Below are positions 63,048 through 64,000 of a stretch of 64,000 nucleotides of DNA, piece by piece (the stretch's first letter is position 1; each line of letters starts with the position of its first letter). Origin of the DNA: Pseudomonadota bacterium (lineage in GTDB: Bacteria; Pseudomonadota; Alphaproteobacteria; Dongiales; Dongiaceae); assembly GCA_016183985.1 (NCBI GenBank), contig JACPDN010000006.1:434001-498000 (forward strand), given 5' to 3'. Under the pieces are notes generated by a model. The model was not told the DNA's origin. It made no database searches and worked only from the letters and a program-made list of their open reading frames with translations. Position numbers and translations under genes: made by a program.

Positions 63048-64000
63048 ATGAACAAGAAATTCTTAACGACGGGCTTCATCGCCGCGGTTGCGACCGCCGG
63101 CGTGCTGGCCTCGGTCGCTTATGCGGCCGACGGCATTACGGTTGTCTCCTGGGGCGGCGCCTATCAGAAAGCGCAACACGACACCATCTTCGGCCCGTAC
63201 ACCGCCAAGACCGGCACGGCCGTAAAGGAAGAAGAATATAACGGGGAAGTCGCCAAGATCCGCGCCATGGTGGAAAGCGGCACGGTGAGCTGGGATGTGA
63301 TCAGCGTCGACACGCAGACGGCGCTCCAGGGCTGCGACGAAGGCGTGCTCGAAACCATCGACTATTCGAAGGTCATCGACAAGGCGAAGGTGCTGCCCGG
63401 TGCTGCCCTCGATTGCGCCATCGGGTCGGACGTGTACGCCACGGTCTTTGCCTATGACACTGCCAAGCTGAAGGATGGTCCGGCGTCGATTAAGGATCTG
63501 TTCGACCTTCAGAAGTTCCCGGGCAAGCGCGGCCTGCAGAAGAACCCGTTCGTGAACCTCGAATGGGCGCTCATCGCCGATGGCGTCGATCCGAACAAGG
63601 TCTATGACGAGCTGGCCACCCCGGCTGGCGTCGATCGCGCCTTCAAGAAACTCGACACCATTAAGAAGGACGTGGTGTGGTGGGAAGCCGGCGCGCAGCC
63701 GCCGCAGCTCCTGGCCGACGGCGAAGTCGTCATGAGCTCGGCCTGGAACGGCCGTATCGCCAACGCGATCAAGGAAGGCAAGACCTTCAAGATCGTCTGG
63801 GACGGCGAAGCCCCCGATCTCGATATGTGGGCGATTCCGAAAGGCACGCCGAACCTCGACAAGTCGTACGAGTATCTGGCTTTCGCCAGCTCGGCCGAAG
63901 TGCAGTCGGCGCTGGCCCCGCACATCCCCTATGGTCCGACCAACCTCGACGCGGTCGCCCTGGTGGATCCGGAGCTTGCCAAGACTCTGCCGACCCATCC
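63048..64000 (+). CDS. Polyamine-type ABC transporter substrate-binding protein (partial, runs off the window)
   Basis: At least 317 residues, cut by the right edge. A Sec signal peptide (MNKKFLTTGFIAAVATAGVL, cleavage after AYA near residue 26) precedes the binding-protein fold: ITVVSWGGAYQKAQHDTIFGPY, SWDVISVDTQTALQGCDEG, and VVMSSAWNGRIANAIKEGK. The pattern is that of PotD/PotF-like periplasmic proteins binding putrescine, spermidine or similar. AAGGGG precedes the ATG. Works with the ATPase encoded at 61787. Confidence 0.92.
   Translation, partial: MNKKFLTTGFIAAVATAGVLASVAYAADGITVVSWGGAYQKAQHDTIFGPYTAKTGTAVKEEEYNGEVAKIRAMVESGTVSWDVISVDTQTALQGCDEGVLETIDYSKVIDKAKVLPGAALDCAIGSDVYATVFAYDTAKLKDGPASIKDLFDLQKFPGKRGLQKNPFVNLEWALIADGVDPNKVYDELATPAGVDRAFKKLDTIKKDVVWWEAGAQPPQLLADGEVVMSSAWNGRIANAIKEGKTFKIVWDGEAPDLDMWAIPKGTPNLDKSYEYLAFASSAEVQSALAPHIPYGPTNLDAVALVDPELAKTLPTH

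Overview
The window is a 64 kb piece of a GC-rich alphaproteobacterial chromosome, probably Rhodospirillales-like. The order-level placement is inference. Support for the class comes from an MmcB gene under a GTTC-N7-GTTC type SOS box, an ALAS-type hemA (C4 heme pathway), an MbfA iron exporter, and the order rplU-rpmA-VOC-obgE-proB-proA-nadD-rsfS. The ends are arbitrary cuts; the last gene runs off the right edge.

Layout. 0-5 kb: mmcB and mtgA, a SprA-like protein, a small metal-binding HMA protein, then a translationally coupled run of PadR regulator, DUF2218 protein, MbfA ferritin/VIT1 iron exporter and a free-standing EF-Tu domain 3-like protein. 5-9.5 kb: prfC, an EamA permease and a YbaL/Kef antiporter. 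9.5-17 kb: a housekeeping block on the minus strand (rsfS, nadD, proA, proB, obgE, VOC protein, L27, L21), followed by a probable Ntn-hydrolase. 17-22.1 kb: a small integrated element in tRNA-Ser(CGA), bounded by an 18-bp direct repeat, with an integrase, a frameshifted gene, a minus-strand cluster with an HNH-like protein, and a membrane/secreted pair of unknown function.

22.2-25 kb: an ECF sigma/anti-sigma pair facing a Tat-exported phosphoesterase and a TPR protein, with a symmetric pair of promoter-like elements between them. 25-32.6 kb is the most unusual native region: two adjacent minus-strand operons. One encodes a type III polyketide synthase, a methyltransferase and a flavoprotein oxygenase, as in phenolic-lipid operons. 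The other encodes a thermostable-hemolysin family protein, an acyl-adenylate ligase, a heme-oxygenase-like metal oxidase, an SDR and an exported TPR protein. Together they look like a fatty-acid-derived lipid pathway whose product is unknown.

32.7-42 kb: DUF1330, MFS/Lrp pair, SDR, CorA with a structured leader, class III aminotransferase plus gamma-glutamyl-amine synthetase-like enzyme, O-methyltransferase and DUF192 protein. 41.6-46.3 kb: CoxG-like protein and a form II CO dehydrogenase-like S-L-M molybdenum hydroxylase. 46.3-57.9 kb: chemoreceptor, 5'-nucleotidase, a giant YhdP/AsmA-like protein, glnE, bcp and a DUF455 ferritin-like protein. 57.9-64 kb: a divergent DapB homologue, an aminotransferase gene broken by an in-frame TAA, hemA, and the start of a polyamine-type ABC transporter operon.

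Related palindromic elements with GTCAT/ATGAC ends lie after convergent genes and probably act as bidirectional terminators. All functions are read from sequence motifs; no database search was possible.
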